A stretch of 64,000 bases of DNA from contig NZ_SSMQ01000004.1 of assembly GCF_005144585.1 (NCBI RefSeq), positions 1-64,000 on the forward strand. The letters are read 5' to 3'. A model generated the notes under the pieces. It was given only the letters and a program-made list of their open reading frames with translations. It searched no databases and was not told where the DNA came from. Position numbers and translations under genes: made by a program. Position 1 is the first letter of the stretch. Every line of letters begins with the position of its first letter. This DNA is from Polyangium fumosum. GTDB taxonomy: Bacteria > Myxococcota_A > Polyangia > Polyangiales > Polyangiaceae. Below, piece by piece: positions 49,201-57,642 of this stretch.

Positions 49201-51666
49201 CTGCGCCTCACCGCCGGAGAGCGTCGAGAGGGGCTGGCCCAGCGTGAGGTACCCGAGACCAAGGCGCGCGAGCGGCCCGAGCGCGCGCACGATCGCAGGC
49301 TCGCGCGCGAAGACCTCGAGCGCCTCGTCGATCGACAACGCGAGCACGTCGGCCACGGAGCGCCCGTCGAGCTTGACCTGGAGCACCTCGTCACGAAATC
49401 GTTTTCCCTGACAAACGGGGCACGTCAACGAAACGTCGGCGAGGAACTGCATCTCGATCGTCTCGGCGCCCTCTCCCGCGCACGACTCGCAGCGCCCGAG
49501 CGCCACGTTGAACGAGAAGTGCCCCGCCGTGAGCTGCCGCGCCGCGGCCTCGGGCTCCGCGGCGAACTTCTGGCGGATGCGGTTCCACGCGCCCGTGTAC
49601 GTCGCGGGGTTGCCGCGGGAGGTACGCCCGAGCGGCGCTTGATCGACGAGCGTGACGACCTTGATCCCGCTCGTGCCTTCGATCTTCTTGTGCGCGCCCG
49701 CGGGCTCGATGTCCTTGTAGCCGCGTGCCCGCGCGAGGGCGCGGTAGAGCACGTCCTCCACGAGCGTGCTCTTGCCCGAGCCGCTCGCGCCCGTCACGCA
49801 CACGACCTGCCCGAGCGGCATGCGCACGCTGACGTCCTTCAAATTGTTCGCGCGCGCGTCCACGATGGAGATCGATCCGCGTGGCGCAGTCCGCTCGTCC
49901 GCCGAAGCGACGCTCGCCGCGCCGCGCGCGAGGGCGCGCCCCGTCGGCAGATCGCCGCGCCGCGCGAGTTCCGCCGGCGCGCCGTCGAACACCACGCGCC
50001 CGCCTTGTTTGCCCGCGCCGGGCCCGAGCTCGACCACGCGATCCGAGGCCCGGATCACGAGCGGCTCGTGCTCGATGACGACCACCACGTTGCCGCGCGC
50101 CGCGAGCTCGCGCATCGCCTCGATGAGCGGCGGCACGTCGCTCGGATGCAGCCCCACCGTCGGCTCGTCGAGCACGAAGAGCGCGCCCGTCAGCGACGTC
50201 CCGAGCGCGCCCGTCAGCGTCACGCGTTGCGCCTCGCCGCCCGAGAGCGTCCGTGCTTGTCGATCGAGCGTCAGGTACCCGAGTCCCACGCGCTCCAGGT
50301 ACGAGAGCCGCTGCGCGAGCTCCTTCCGCGCGATCTCGCCCTGCCCCGTCGTCGCCTTCAACCGATCCAGGAGCGCGCGCGCCTCGCGCAATTCGAGCCC
50401 GTGCCAGCTCGCGAGATCGAGCCCGCCCACGCGGTAGAGCAAGGACTCGGGCGACAAGCGCTTGCCGTCGCACGTCGCGCACGGATCGTAGGAGCGGTAC
50501 CGCGCGAGCAACACGCGGATGTGCATCTTGTACGTGCGCGTCTCCAGCCACTTGAACCACGCGCGCACGCCCGGGTACTTGCCGCCGTGGAAGCTGCCCT
50601 CGCCGTCGAGCACCTGCGCGCGCTGCGCCTCCGTGAACTCCTTCCACGGCACGTCGAGCGGGATGCCCTTCTTCTCGCAGAACTTCCGCAGGACCTTCCG
50701 CTCCCACGACGTGCTCGACCCCGTCCACGGCCGGATCGCGCCGCCTTCGAGGGTCTTCTCCTCGTCGGGGATGACCTTGCCCCAGTCGACGCCGATCGTC
50801 CGGCCAAACCCCCGGCATCCCGGGCACGCGCCGATCGGCGACTGGTACGAGAACAGGCCCGGCCGCGCGGCGTCGAAGCTCCGCGCGCATGACGGGCAGG
50901 CGAGCCCACGCGGCACGAGCACACGCCGCCCGGTCCCACTCGTGCCCGACGCGCCCACGTACAAGGCCACGCCGCCCTCGGCCCGCTGCCACGCCTCCTC
51001 GATGGCCGAGCCGAGGCGCCGCGCGTCGCGCGCCCCGATCTTCACGCGATCGACGATCACCTCGACCCCACCGCCTGCGCCGAGCGCGTCGCTCGGGCCG
51101 ACCTCGTCGATGTCGCGCACCTCGCCGCGCACGAGCAGACGCCGATAGCCCGCTTCGAGCAGCGTCTCGCGCACGTCGAGCAGCTCCTCGGTGCCGGCCA
51201 CGGGCACACGGTACGTCACGAGCGCGGTCGCGCCGTCGTGGCTCTCGACGGCCTTCGACGCGGCCGTCACCGCGTCGACGCGTGTCGCCGGGATCTGGCA
51301 CGTCGGGCACACGGGCGTCGCCTCGCGGGCGAACACGGCCGACAGGTACGGCTCGAGGTCGGCCATCGTGGCCACCGTGGAGCGCGAGCTCTTCACGGGG
51401 GCGCGGCGATCGACCGCCACGCCCGCGGCGACCGGATCGAGCTCGTCGATGGGCGGCCGTTCGAGCCGCTCCAGGAACTGCCGCGCGTAGGGGCTGAAGC
51501 TCTCGACGAAACGCCGTTGCCCCTCCGAGTAGAGCGTATCGAGCGCGAGGGAGGATTTTCCGGCGCCGGACACGCCCGTGAAGCAAACGAGCTGCCCGGG
51601 CACGAGCTCGAGGTCGATCCCCTGGAGGTTGTGGGTACGCGCGCCGCGGATGCGGATGGGTTGCAT
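46282..51666 (-). CDS. uvrA: Double-length UvrA (tandem fusion of two UvrA units)
   Basis: 1794 residues, about twice the usual 940. Two UvrA-like halves (about 1-870 and 900-1794) each contain two ABC modules. Unit 1 has Walker A GVSGAGKSSL (31-40), zinc-finger pairs (CPTCQ; CPSC...CPGC; CESC...CPVC) and LSGGEAQRV, LSGGEAQRLK with DEPTVGLH, DEPSAGLH. Unit 2 has GPSGSGKSTL, CPTCD, CPRC...CEAC, CTAC, CEVC...CEAC, LSGGEMQRL, LSGGEAQRLK and DEPTIGLH, DEPTTGLH. All four signatures and Walker B Glu residues look intact. UvrA detects bulky DNA lesions as a dimer; this protein is a covalent dimer, as also known from Chlamydia. Divergent from smpB. A separate standard uvrA elsewhere is possible. Confidence 0.93.
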   Translation of the reverse strand: MQPIRIRGARTHNLQGIDLELVPGQLVCFTGVSGAGKSSLALDTLYSEGQRRFVESFSPYARQFLERLERPPIDELDPVAAGVAVDRRAPVKSSRSTVATMADLEPYLSAVFAREATPVCPTCQIPATRVDAVTAASKAVESHDGATALVTYRVPVAGTEELLDVRETLLEAGYRRLLVRGEVRDIDEVGPSDALGAGGGVEVIVDRVKIGARDARRLGSAIEEAWQRAEGGVALYVGASGTSGTGRRVLVPRGLACPSCARSFDAARPGLFSYQSPIGACPGCRGFGRTIGVDWGKVIPDEEKTLEGGAIRPWTGSSTSWERKVLRKFCEKKGIPLDVPWKEFTEAQRAQVLDGEGSFHGGKYPGVRAWFKWLETRTYKMHIRVLLARYRSYDPCATCDGKRLSPESLLYRVGGLDLASWHGLELREARALLDRLKATTGQGEIARKELAQRLSYLERVGLGYLTLDRQARTLSGGEAQRVTLTGALGTSLTGALFVLDEPTVGLHPSDVPPLIEAMRELAARGNVVVVIEHEPLVIRASDRVVELGPGAGKQGGRVVFDGAPAELARRGDLPTGRALARGAASVASADERTAPRGSISIVDARANNLKDVSVRMPLGQVVCVTGASGSGKSTLVEDVLYRALARARGYKDIEPAGAHKKIEGTSGIKVVTLVDQAPLGRTSRGNPATYTGAWNRIRQKFAAEPEAAARQLTAGHFSFNVALGRCESCAGEGAETIEMQFLADVSLTCPVCQGKRFRDEVLQVKLDGRSVADVLALSIDEALEVFAREPAIVRALGPLARLGLGYLTLGQPLSTLSGGEAQRLKLARALGERTAGALFLLDEPSAGLHAEEVLLLNQALRDLVRGGGSVIVVDHDLDVIAAADWVVDLGPGAGSDGGQIVAEGTAEEVARTNTRTGHALAAHLARPSSPPSSSRRKGKANGDASRRATPAYPPAPSAIEIVHAREHNLAEVCTSIPHGQIVVVTGPSGSGKSTLAFDVVFAEGQRRFLETLTPYARQFLPSMPRPDVDRVTGVPPAIALEQRTTRSGSNSTVATVTEIAHYLRLLFAKVGEPHCPTCDVPITARAPDEVYRALLATRGARTLLAPAVVARKGTYLDVFTAAARAGITDAIVDGARASTDDPPRLDKRREHSIDLVMHEGKLDALDRATFDRALTFGKGSLKLVNTRGQEELLSTTRTCPRCGAGVPELDPRWFSFNTKQGRCEACEGTGVLGGSEDADPTDASNEPCTACGGSRLAPVPRSVRLAGDRYHEATARSVSEAVRWAKTLRFDGERALIAEAPHRELARRLAFVEEVGLGYLALDRRAATLSGGEMQRLRLAAQLGSGLTGALYVLDEPTIGLHPRDTHRLLDNLRKLAGMGSTVLMVEHDADTIRAADYLIDLGPTGGRGGGRIVAQGTPSEVLRTANSPTAKALSGERALASARVRLGPADAFLEIEGARAHNLRVDALRVPLGRMTVVAGVSGSGKSTLVRHVLYPAVRRALGLAGPDPGPHDALHLPPSLARAVAVDQSPIGRTPRSIPATFLGVWDEVRKLFAATPDAKMRGYDPARFSFNTAKGGRCEVCEGQGVISHEMSFLPDVVTTCEACGGTRFEPATLDVRYLGMSIGDVLLRTAEEAAELFAAHPKIREPLATMCDLGVGYLRLGQGSHTLSGGEAQRLKLADELCSGTRAKPTLYVLDEPTTGLHLSDVARLVAVLDRLVQRGHSLLIIEHHPAVIAAADHVIELGPEGGKGGGRVVAEGSPEVVARRATATGRVLRALFERPASDMALAAEA

Positions 51667-51879
51667 GGCTTCGCTCTCTGCGGTGAGGGGTAATGCGGAG
51701 ACGACTCGGACCGAGGCGCGGGCGTACTAGCACGGCGCGCGAGTTTGTCGCGGAACGGATGCTCGTCGACCTATGGACGCAGGACGCACGGCGCGCTAGC
51801 CCTAACCGTGCGCCTGCCTGGAGAGCGGCTCTTCGGGCGGCGCTCGGCCGTAGCGACAGCGATCAAGGGTGTCAACGAC

Positions 51880-52356
51880 GTGAGCGGGAAAGAAGCGAGC
51901 GACGAGAAGCTCATCGTGCGAAACCGGAGGGCCGGCTTCGAGTACGAGCTCGGCGAGCGCTTCGAAGCCGGGTTGGTGCTCATCGGCAGCGAGGTCAAGA
52001 TGCTGCGCGACGGCAAGGCGGACCTCTCCGACGCGTGGTGCACGATCACGAACGGCGAGGCGTTCCTGCACGGCATGTTGATCCCGGAGATGCCGGGCGC
52101 CGCGTTCGGGCACGTCGCGAAACGGACGCGCAAGCTCCTCTTGCACGACACGGAGATCGATCAGATCCGCAAGGCCGTGGAGCGCGAGGGCATGACGGTC
52201 GCCGCCACACGGCTCTACTTCAAGAAGGGCCGCGCGAAGGTCGAGCTCGCGCTGGCGAAGGGCAAGAAGCAGGCGGACAAACGCGAGACGGTCAAGCAAC
52301 GCGAGGCCGAACGGGAAGCCCGCGCCGCGATGGGCCGAGGCCGCCGAGGGGAGTGA
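51880..52356 (+). CDS. smpB: SsrA-binding protein SmpB
   Basis: 158 residues from the GTG at 51880 (AAGGGTG 8 bases before); longer starts add a basic, non-homologous leader. Clear SmpB signatures: EKLIVRNRRAGFEYELGERF, GLVLIGSEVKMLRDGKADL, DAWCTI, KLLLHDTEIDQIRKAVEREG, TVAATRLYFKKGRAKVELAL, AKGKKQADKRET. It binds tmRNA and rescues stalled ribosomes. The usual basic C-terminal tail (AAMGRGRRGE) is present. No tmRNA gene is visible in the flanking sequence. The stop overlaps a GTG of the next frame, and a small gene follows at once. Confidence 0.97.
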   Translation: MSGKEASDEKLIVRNRRAGFEYELGERFEAGLVLIGSEVKMLRDGKADLSDAWCTITNGEAFLHGMLIPEMPGAAFGHVAKRTRKLLLHDTEIDQIRKAVEREGMTVAATRLYFKKGRAKVELALAKGKKQADKRETVKQREAEREARAAMGRGRRGE

Positions 52357-52358
52357 AC

Positions 52359-52646
52359 ATGCCGCACATGAAGCTCCAGAGAGGTGGCTCGGCCGATCTC
52401 GTGGCCCTCGACGGCGATCGGGTGAGCCTTCGATCGACCGAAGCCTTCGCGCCCGGAGCGCCGCTCGCCGGCCACCTGGAGACGACCTCGCTCGTGCGCG
52501 TGAAGGTGCATCGCAGCCGAAAGCAGGGCGACGCCTTCCTGGTCGAAGGCCGCCTCGTCGACGCGACACGACGCCTTCGCGAAGAACTCTCCGCCCTGCT
52601 CGTTTCGTCGGCCGGCGGGAGCTCAGGCGACGCAGGTTCGCCGTAA
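52359..52646 (+). CDS. Small PilZ-like protein downstream of smpB
   Basis: 95 residues from the ATG at 52359, with GAGGGGAG 5 bases ahead; a GTG at 52353 overlapping the smpB stop is the alternative. The segments LQRGGSADLVALDGDRVSLR, FAPGAPLAGHLE and LVRVKVHRSRKQGDAFLVEG follow a PilZ-like beta-barrel pattern, but the RxxxR c-di-GMP motif is not clear. Cytoplasmic. Probably co-transcribed with smpB. Confidence 0.68.
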   Translation: MPHMKLQRGGSADLVALDGDRVSLRSTEAFAPGAPLAGHLETTSLVRVKVHRSRKQGDAFLVEGRLVDATRRLREELSALLVSSAGGSSGDAGSP

Positions 52647-52864
52647 ACGTCGCCGCCCCCTCCTGGATCCACGCCGTCGCCATGCGCCTCGGGTCGGGGT
52701 TTTTCGCGCCCACCACGCGGATGTATTCCAGACCCATGAACAAATGTAAAGCCACTTGACGCCCGAACGTGAACGGCGCCGAAATGTCTGGCGTTTTTCG
52801 GGCCTTGTGCCCCTCGGCTGCCGGCATTGCCCGAGCCGACGGGCCCCCCTAGGCTGGGGAAGAC

Positions 52865-54388
52865 ATGAAAATCGCGTCGCGCCCCCGGGTCATCATTCGC
52901 CGTTGCCCCACCTACGACGCCGAGCAGATCCGCCGGATCGTTCGGGAGGGGCTCGAGGAGCTCGATCTCCGGCCGCACGGCCGCACGCTGGTCAAGCCGA
53001 ACTGCGTGGCGTCGGGCCCGTCGTTCCCGCACGCGTACACGCGGCCTGAGTTCTTGGAGGGCGTGCTGCGCGCCTTGCAAGACCGGAGCGACGGCCGCGT
53101 CCGCGAGCTCGCCCTGGGCGAGCGTTGCGGCATCACCCTCCCCACGCGCACGACGTTCGAGGGCGCGGAGTACTACCCGATGCTCAAGCGCACAGGCGTG
53201 AAGCACTACCACTTCGAGGAGGAGCCGCAGGTCGAGATCCGGCTCACCCACAAGGAGCGGCTGCGCGACTACGTCTTCACGCCCGAGCCCGTCGCGAAGG
53301 CCGACTTCTTCGTCAACTGCCCCAAGTTCAAGAGCCACCCCTGGACCACCGTGACGTTCTCCATGAAGAACTACATCGGCATCCAGGACGATCGGCACCG
53401 CCTCATCGACCACGACCACCGACTCGACGAGAAGATCGCGGACCTGCAGTACATCGTTCAGCCGCAGTTCATCGCGATCGACGCGATCGTGGCCGGCGAA
53501 GGCCGGATGCTCACGCCCATCCCGCGCAAGCTCGGGCTCGTCATCATGGGCAACTCGCAGGCCGCGTTCGACGCGCTCTGCTGCAACATCATCGGCGTCG
53601 ATCCGTACACGGTCGACCACCTCCGCCTCGCCTCCGAGCGTGGCTTCGGCTCGCTTGATCTCAGCTCGTTGGACATCAGCGGCGACGTGACGCTCGAAGA
53701 AGCGCAGGCGATGGCCAAGGGCTTCAAGGTGGGCCTCGTGCGCGTCGAGAAGTACTTCGAGGGCTCGCACATCACGGCGTACGCCGGCCCGCCGCCGGAG
53801 CCGGAGCGCACGGACTACTGCTGGGGCGGCTGTCCGGGCGCGCTCGAGGAGGCCATCGAGATCCTTCGGCTCTACGACGAGCAGTGCGACGAGAAGATGC
53901 CGCGCATGCACATCGTCTTCGGGGCCTACGAAGGGAAGATCGACGCGAAGCCGGGCGAGCGTGTCGTGTTCATCGGCGACTGCGCGACGTGGTCCGGGGA
54001 CCTCCACGGCCGCCTCGTGCGCGTCGAGAGCCTCTACAAAGACCGCGCGGAGAAGGACCCGTACCACGCCAAGCACGACGACATCTTCGCGAAGATGGTG
54101 CACGTGATGCGCAAGTTCGCGACCACCGATCCGACCGAACCGCTGCGCCTCGAAGGCTGCCCCGTCAGCGTGGCCGAGCAGGTGCTCACGCTCGTCGAGC
54201 TCGGCAAGACGAAGAACCCGTACCTCTCGCCCTCGGAGGCCGTGCGCTTCAGCAAGGGCTACCTCGGCTGGCAAGGCAAGGCGCTCATGAAGCGCATCTC
54301 GGGCAAGCCCTACCAGATCCACGGCCCCTGCGAGCGCGGGCAAGCTGCGCCCGAGGTCTCTCCGCCTACGCTTCCGGACGCAGAATAA
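52865..54388 (+). CDS. DUF362-family protein
   Basis: 507 residues. Family features: RVIIRRCPTYDAEQIRRIV near the start, TLVKPNCVASGPSFPHAYT, ADFFVNCPKFKSHPWTTVTF, SMKNYIGIQDDRHR, FIAIDAIVAGEGRMLTPIPR, CCNIIGVDPYTVDHLRLA. DUF362 proteins often carry or accompany iron-sulfur clusters and are of unsettled function. Extra Cys in the C-terminal half (YCWGGCPG, IGDCATWSGDLHG, EGCPVSV) could bind a cofactor. No signal peptide. Longer than the usual 300-400 residues. The end overlaps the convergent YceI-like gene by 23 bp. Confidence 0.88.
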   Translation: MKIASRPRVIIRRCPTYDAEQIRRIVREGLEELDLRPHGRTLVKPNCVASGPSFPHAYTRPEFLEGVLRALQDRSDGRVRELALGERCGITLPTRTTFEGAEYYPMLKRTGVKHYHFEEEPQVEIRLTHKERLRDYVFTPEPVAKADFFVNCPKFKSHPWTTVTFSMKNYIGIQDDRHRLIDHDHRLDEKIADLQYIVQPQFIAIDAIVAGEGRMLTPIPRKLGLVIMGNSQAAFDALCCNIIGVDPYTVDHLRLASERGFGSLDLSSLDISGDVTLEEAQAMAKGFKVGLVRVEKYFEGSHITAYAGPPPEPERTDYCWGGCPGALEEAIEILRLYDEQCDEKMPRMHIVFGAYEGKIDAKPGERVVFIGDCATWSGDLHGRLVRVESLYKDRAEKDPYHAKHDDIFAKMVHVMRKFATTDPTEPLRLEGCPVSVAEQVLTLVELGKTKNPYLSPSEAVRFSKGYLGWQGKALMKRISGKPYQIHGPCERGQAAPEVSPPTLPDAE

Positions 54389-54920
54389 CGTCGAACAACA
54401 CCTCGACGTCGTCGCGAACACGGAACGCGCCGAGCGGCCCCTTCACCTCGCGAAGGCCGAGCCGCTTCATCGACAGCTCCGCGCGCCCCGAGACACGCGT
54501 GCGTTCCGCTTCCTCCGTCACGCGGAGCGAGACCGGCAGCGAGATCCGACCGCTCGAAACCTCGACCGTGACGTCCGCGCGCTCCCGTGACGTGCCCGTC
54601 GCGCGGACGCGCACCTCCTTCGTCCCCGGGAACACCTCGTCGCGGATCTTCCGCTCGATGTCCGATCGATCCGAGGTCGAGAGCGCCGACGTGTCGACGC
54701 GCTCACCATGAAGTGTCCCCACGACCTGCAGCGCGGCGACCGGCACGACGAGCTCCGCGGAAAACCCCTCGCCTTCGAGCGTCGCGCGGCCGCTGAGCGC
54801 GGAGGCCGCGAGTTCGAGATCGTGCGCCAAGCGCGCCAGCATCCCGCTGGCGCGGGTGTGAACGAGAAGCTTGGAGGACGAACGATCGACGATCAGCACG
54901 GATGCACTCACTCGCGACAC
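54366..54920 (-). CDS. YceI-like domain protein
   Basis: 184 residues from a GTG at 54920. The pattern of YceI lipocalin-like folds is visible: SKLLVHTRASGMLARLAHDL, GFSAELVVPVAALQVVG, SDIERKIRDEVFPGTKEV, ISLPVSLRVTEEAERTRVSG, LSMKRLGLREVKGPLGAFRV. YceI folds bind isoprenoid-like lipids in other proteins. No signal peptide, so it would act in the cytoplasm or as a membrane-associated part of the operon. It overlaps the preceding permease gene by 13 bp, indicating translational coupling with the ABC-like genes. Confidence 0.82.
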   Translation of the reverse strand: MSRVSASVLIVDRSSSKLLVHTRASGMLARLAHDLELAASALSGRATLEGEGFSAELVVPVAALQVVGTLHGERVDTSALSTSDRSDIERKIRDEVFPGTKEVRVRATGTSRERADVTVEVSSGRISLPVSLRVTEEAERTRVSGRAELSMKRLGLREVKGPLGAFRVRDDVEVLFDVILRPEA

Positions 54921-55642
54921 CTCAGCGCGGCGGCCACGGGGAGCAGCGTCGCCATGAGCAGGAGAGCCACGGAGCTCTGCGGTTGGGACAGCCCGAGCGG
55001 GCCCTCACCGCCGAGCAAGCCGCGTCCATGCGCGCGCGGCAGGAGCGCCGCAAAGAGGCCCGCGCCGCTGCCGAAGAGGAAGTCGAGGACGAGCGCCCCG
55101 AGGCGACCCCGGCCCCGTTCGAGGAACGTCGCGCCAAACGCGAACCAGCCGGCATAGGCCGCGCCGACGAGGCCGCCGATCCAGCCGCTCGTGAAGGCAT
55201 CCCGCGCGAACGGCGGCGCCGCGGCCGACTGCGCGGACACAACCGCGACGACGGCGAGCAGCGCGCCGCTCACGGCCGAAGCGAGCACGAGCGAAACACC
55301 GATCCCGAGCGCGACGTCGCGACGCGAAGCGCCGTACCGCGCGAGGGGCCAGGCGGCGTCACGCAGCTTCACGCGATCACACGCGCGCGCGGCGAGCGCG
55401 AAGCAGAAGAGCGGGACGACGAGGCGAAACGTCGCGGCGAGGGAACGATCGACCGCGCCTGCGGTGGTCACGCGGCGCTCGATGATCCCGCCGGCGAACG
55501 CGAGCGCGAGCGCGAGGATCGTGGTGAGCACGACGCCACGCCCCGCGAGCCTGCGCGCGCCCATCGCAACCCCGAGCGAAACGCCCCCGAAGGCGCCTGC
55601 GCCACGAGGCAACGTGGCCTCTGGTCGATGCTGCGACGTCAT
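54908..55642 (-). CDS. ABC-transporter-type membrane protein (second permease)
   Basis: 244 residues from the ATG at 55642, which overlaps the ATPase stop (ATGA). About six hydrophobic helices: VVLTTILALALAFAGGI, LAATFRLVVPLFCFALAA, VALGIGVSLVLASAVSGALL, WIGGLVGAAYAGWFAFGATF, LVLDFLFGSGAGLFAALL and SVALLLMATLLPVAAAL. This is the layout of ABC-2 type exporter permeases; no sequence signature is strong. Together with the upstream permease it would form a heteromeric channel. Substrate unknown. Confidence 0.83.
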   Translation of the reverse strand: MTSQHRPEATLPRGAGAFGGVSLGVAMGARRLAGRGVVLTTILALALAFAGGIIERRVTTAGAVDRSLAATFRLVVPLFCFALAARACDRVKLRDAAWPLARYGASRRDVALGIGVSLVLASAVSGALLAVVAVVSAQSAAAPPFARDAFTSGWIGGLVGAAYAGWFAFGATFLERGRGRLGALVLDFLFGSGAGLFAALLPRAHGRGLLGGEGPLGLSQPQSSVALLLMATLLPVAAALRCRE

Positions 55643-56832
55643 GTGCCTCCCCGTGGCTCGCCTGGCTCTCCCGGCGCCTCGTCGTGCGTGACGGCAGGCG
55701 CCTCCGCGGCCGGCGCCTCGTTCGGCACGGCCGAAGGCGCTGGCGGCGCGACGGGCGCGAGCGCACCTGGCACCCGCGCGCTCCTCGCCGCCGGAAGCAC
55801 GACCGGTGGCCTCGGCGCGAGCCCCGCGGCGCGGCGGAACGTGAGCAACGCCTCGGCCGCGGCGCGCACCTGGACGATGCCGGGCGACGCCGGCGCGATG
55901 GCTTCGATGACGACGCCGGCCTCGACCGCTGCGTCCGTGAGCGCGAGCGCGCAAGCGTCGAGGTCGGCCCCGGACAAACGCAGCTCCGCGGCGCGTGGAT
56001 ACGGCCCCGCAGCCTCGCTCCACGCGACCGCCCGCACCTCCGCGCGATCGGCGAGCAAACGAGCGAGCATGCGCACCGGCGCTCGTTCGCCCGCTTCGTC
56101 CGCGGGACGCACCCACGCGATAAGCGCGGGCTCGCCGCCGGGCATGGGCTCCGCGGCATCGGCCTCTCCGAGCACGAGCCCTTTGTGCAGCACGAGGACA
56201 CGATCCCCGAGCGCACGCGCATCCGCGGGTGAGGACGTCGTCACGACGACACACGCGCCGCCGAGCGCGAGCTCGCGGATCCGCTCGCGCACGAGGCCGA
56301 GCAGATTGAGCGCGACGTCGGAGAGCGGCTCGTGCAGCACAACGAGCAGCGGCGACGGCGTGGAGAGCGCGAGCGCGAGCTCCACTGCGCGCGCCTCGGC
56401 GAACGAGAGCGATCGCGGCTCCCGGCGCGCGAGATGACCGAGGCCGAAGGGATCAAGCACGTCGCCGACGCGTGTCGTCGCCTCGCCACGCGCCTTCCGC
56501 GAGAGCGCGACGGACGCCTCGACCGTGCGCGCATCCGGCAGCGCGGGCTCCGCGGCGAGCGCGCCGATCCGGGCCCGCAGCAAAGGCGAACGCGCCGGGG
56601 CCTGTCCTTCGACCAGGACACGTCCCTGTAAGGGCGCGCGTGCTCCCGAGATCACCTCGGAGAGCGCGAGCGTCCCATCCTCGGGTGCACCCACGACCGC
56701 AAACACCCCCGCGCCGAGCGCGAGGCTCACGCCGGTCAAGCTCCCGCGTGAAGCGCCGCGCGGCGCCGCGGCGTCACGCGCATGGACGGCTTCGAGCACG
56801 AGCCGTGGCGGCGACGGACGCGGCATCGTCAT
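55639..56832 (-). CDS. ABC-transporter-like ATPase subunit with degenerate motifs
   Basis: 397 residues from the ATG at 56832 (ATGA overlap upstream). The ABC fold is followed by an Ala/Pro-rich tail. The Walker A region reads GAPEDGTL (48-55): the invariant Lys is Thr54. The signature LSGGQ reads LSFAE (142-146). Walker B reads LVVLHEP: the Asp is His167, while Glu168 stays. The switch His is Ser200. ATP hydrolysis should be lost, yet the gene is coupled to two permeases and a YceI-like gene and shows no frameshift. It probably persists as a structural or regulatory subunit, unless a separate active ATPase serves the complex. Confidence 0.84.
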   Translation of the reverse strand: MTMPRPSPPRLVLEAVHARDAAAPRGASRGSLTGVSLALGAGVFAVVGAPEDGTLALSEVISGARAPLQGRVLVEGQAPARSPLLRARIGALAAEPALPDARTVEASVALSRKARGEATTRVGDVLDPFGLGHLARREPRSLSFAEARAVELALALSTPSPLLVVLHEPLSDVALNLLGLVRERIRELALGGACVVVTTSSPADARALGDRVLVLHKGLVLGEADAAEPMPGGEPALIAWVRPADEAGERAPVRMLARLLADRAEVRAVAWSEAAGPYPRAAELRLSGADLDACALALTDAAVEAGVVIEAIAPASPGIVQVRAAAEALLTFRRAAGLAPRPPVVLPAARSARVPGALAPVAPPAPSAVPNEAPAAEAPAVTHDEAPGEPGEPRGGT

Positions 56833-57602
56833 GTGCCGGCTCCGCCGCCGGCGTCGACGAGAAGCGAGAGGAGCGCGGAGAGCGCGCCCGGGATCGAGTA
56901 CGAGCCGCGCCCCGCGAGCTCCGCGAGCATCCACGGCACGATCACGATCGCCGCGAGCAGGACCCTGCCACGGCGCCCGCCCATACGCGCGGCAAACGTG
57001 GCGATCGTCCCGAGCGTGGCCCCAGCGATCACCGAGAACACGGACAGCCCGAGCGCGAACACGATCCTGCGCATCGCCATCGCGCCAGAGCTCGACAGCG
57101 CGACCGTCACGAGCGCGAGCCCGACGAGCGGCAGGCCGATCGCCCTCGTGATCTGCACCATCGACGCGAACCACCGCACCACGTGGAGGCTCTGCGCGTG
57201 CACGCCGTGTGTCGCCGCGAGCGCCTCGATCCCGGCCTCGCGATCCTCGGCGGTCCGATCGCTCGCTGCCGCGAGCGTCGTCGGAGCCGCGGCGAGCAGC
57301 GTGATCGACGCGGCCCCGAGGCCGACGAGCCCTTCGAGCGGCGCGCGCGTTCCTTCTGTCGCGCGGAGCACGATCGCGAGGACCGCGAACGACGCGCCGA
57401 GCAACACGCCGCAGGCGAACCCGATCCGTGAGAGCGTCGTGCGGCCGAGGCGCGCGCGGGACAACGCCACCGCGGCGAGCAAACGCCTCCTCCGACGCCC
57501 GCGAGGCGGCCCGGGAGAACGGCGCGCGGCAAGCGCACCGCTGAGGCTCGGGGGAGTCGATGTCGTCACGATGGTTACGAGGGTGAACGCGAGGATCCGC
57601 AT
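56829..57602 (-). CDS. ABC-transporter-type membrane protein (first permease)
   Basis: 257 residues from the ATG at 57602. About six helices: IGFACGVLLGASFAVLAIVL, LVGLGAASITLLAAAPTTLA, AIGLPLVGLALVTVALSSSG, IVFALGLSVFSVIAGATLGT, and VLLAAIVIVPWMLAELA near the end. Typical ABC-2-like layout. The first 45 residues are Arg-rich and may not all be translated (a GTG at residue 9 is an alternative). The stop overlaps the ATPase start (ATGA). Head of the four-gene unit; the promoter would be in the 40 bp shared with the divergent TSP3/VWA gene. Confidence 0.8.
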   Translation of the reverse strand: MRILAFTLVTIVTTSTPPSLSGALAARRSPGPPRGRRRRRLLAAVALSRARLGRTTLSRIGFACGVLLGASFAVLAIVLRATEGTRAPLEGLVGLGAASITLLAAAPTTLAAASDRTAEDREAGIEALAATHGVHAQSLHVVRWFASMVQITRAIGLPLVGLALVTVALSSSGAMAMRRIVFALGLSVFSVIAGATLGTIATFAARMGGRRGRVLLAAIVIVPWMLAELAGRGSYSIPGALSALLSLLVDAGGGAGT

Positions 57603-57642
57603 CCCCGCTGCCCTTTCGCGCGGGCGGCGGCAAGGATATCCT

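Noticed and set aside
47419-50892. 1157-codon plus-strand frame opposite the uvrA gene
   Set aside because: Antisense of a strongly conserved UvrA; Arg/Ala/Leu-rich sequence without domain evidence.
51667-51879. tmRNA (ssrA) expected near smpB
   Set aside because: No tRNA-like ends or tag-coding stretch seen in the flanking 213 bp or nearby gaps.
52560-52737. Possible small minus-strand gene starting at 52737 (MGLEYIRVVGAKNPDPRRMA...)
   Set aside because: The first 35 residues look protein-like, but there is no clear ribosome site, and the frame soon runs antisense through the PilZ-like gene. It may be a remnant or chance.
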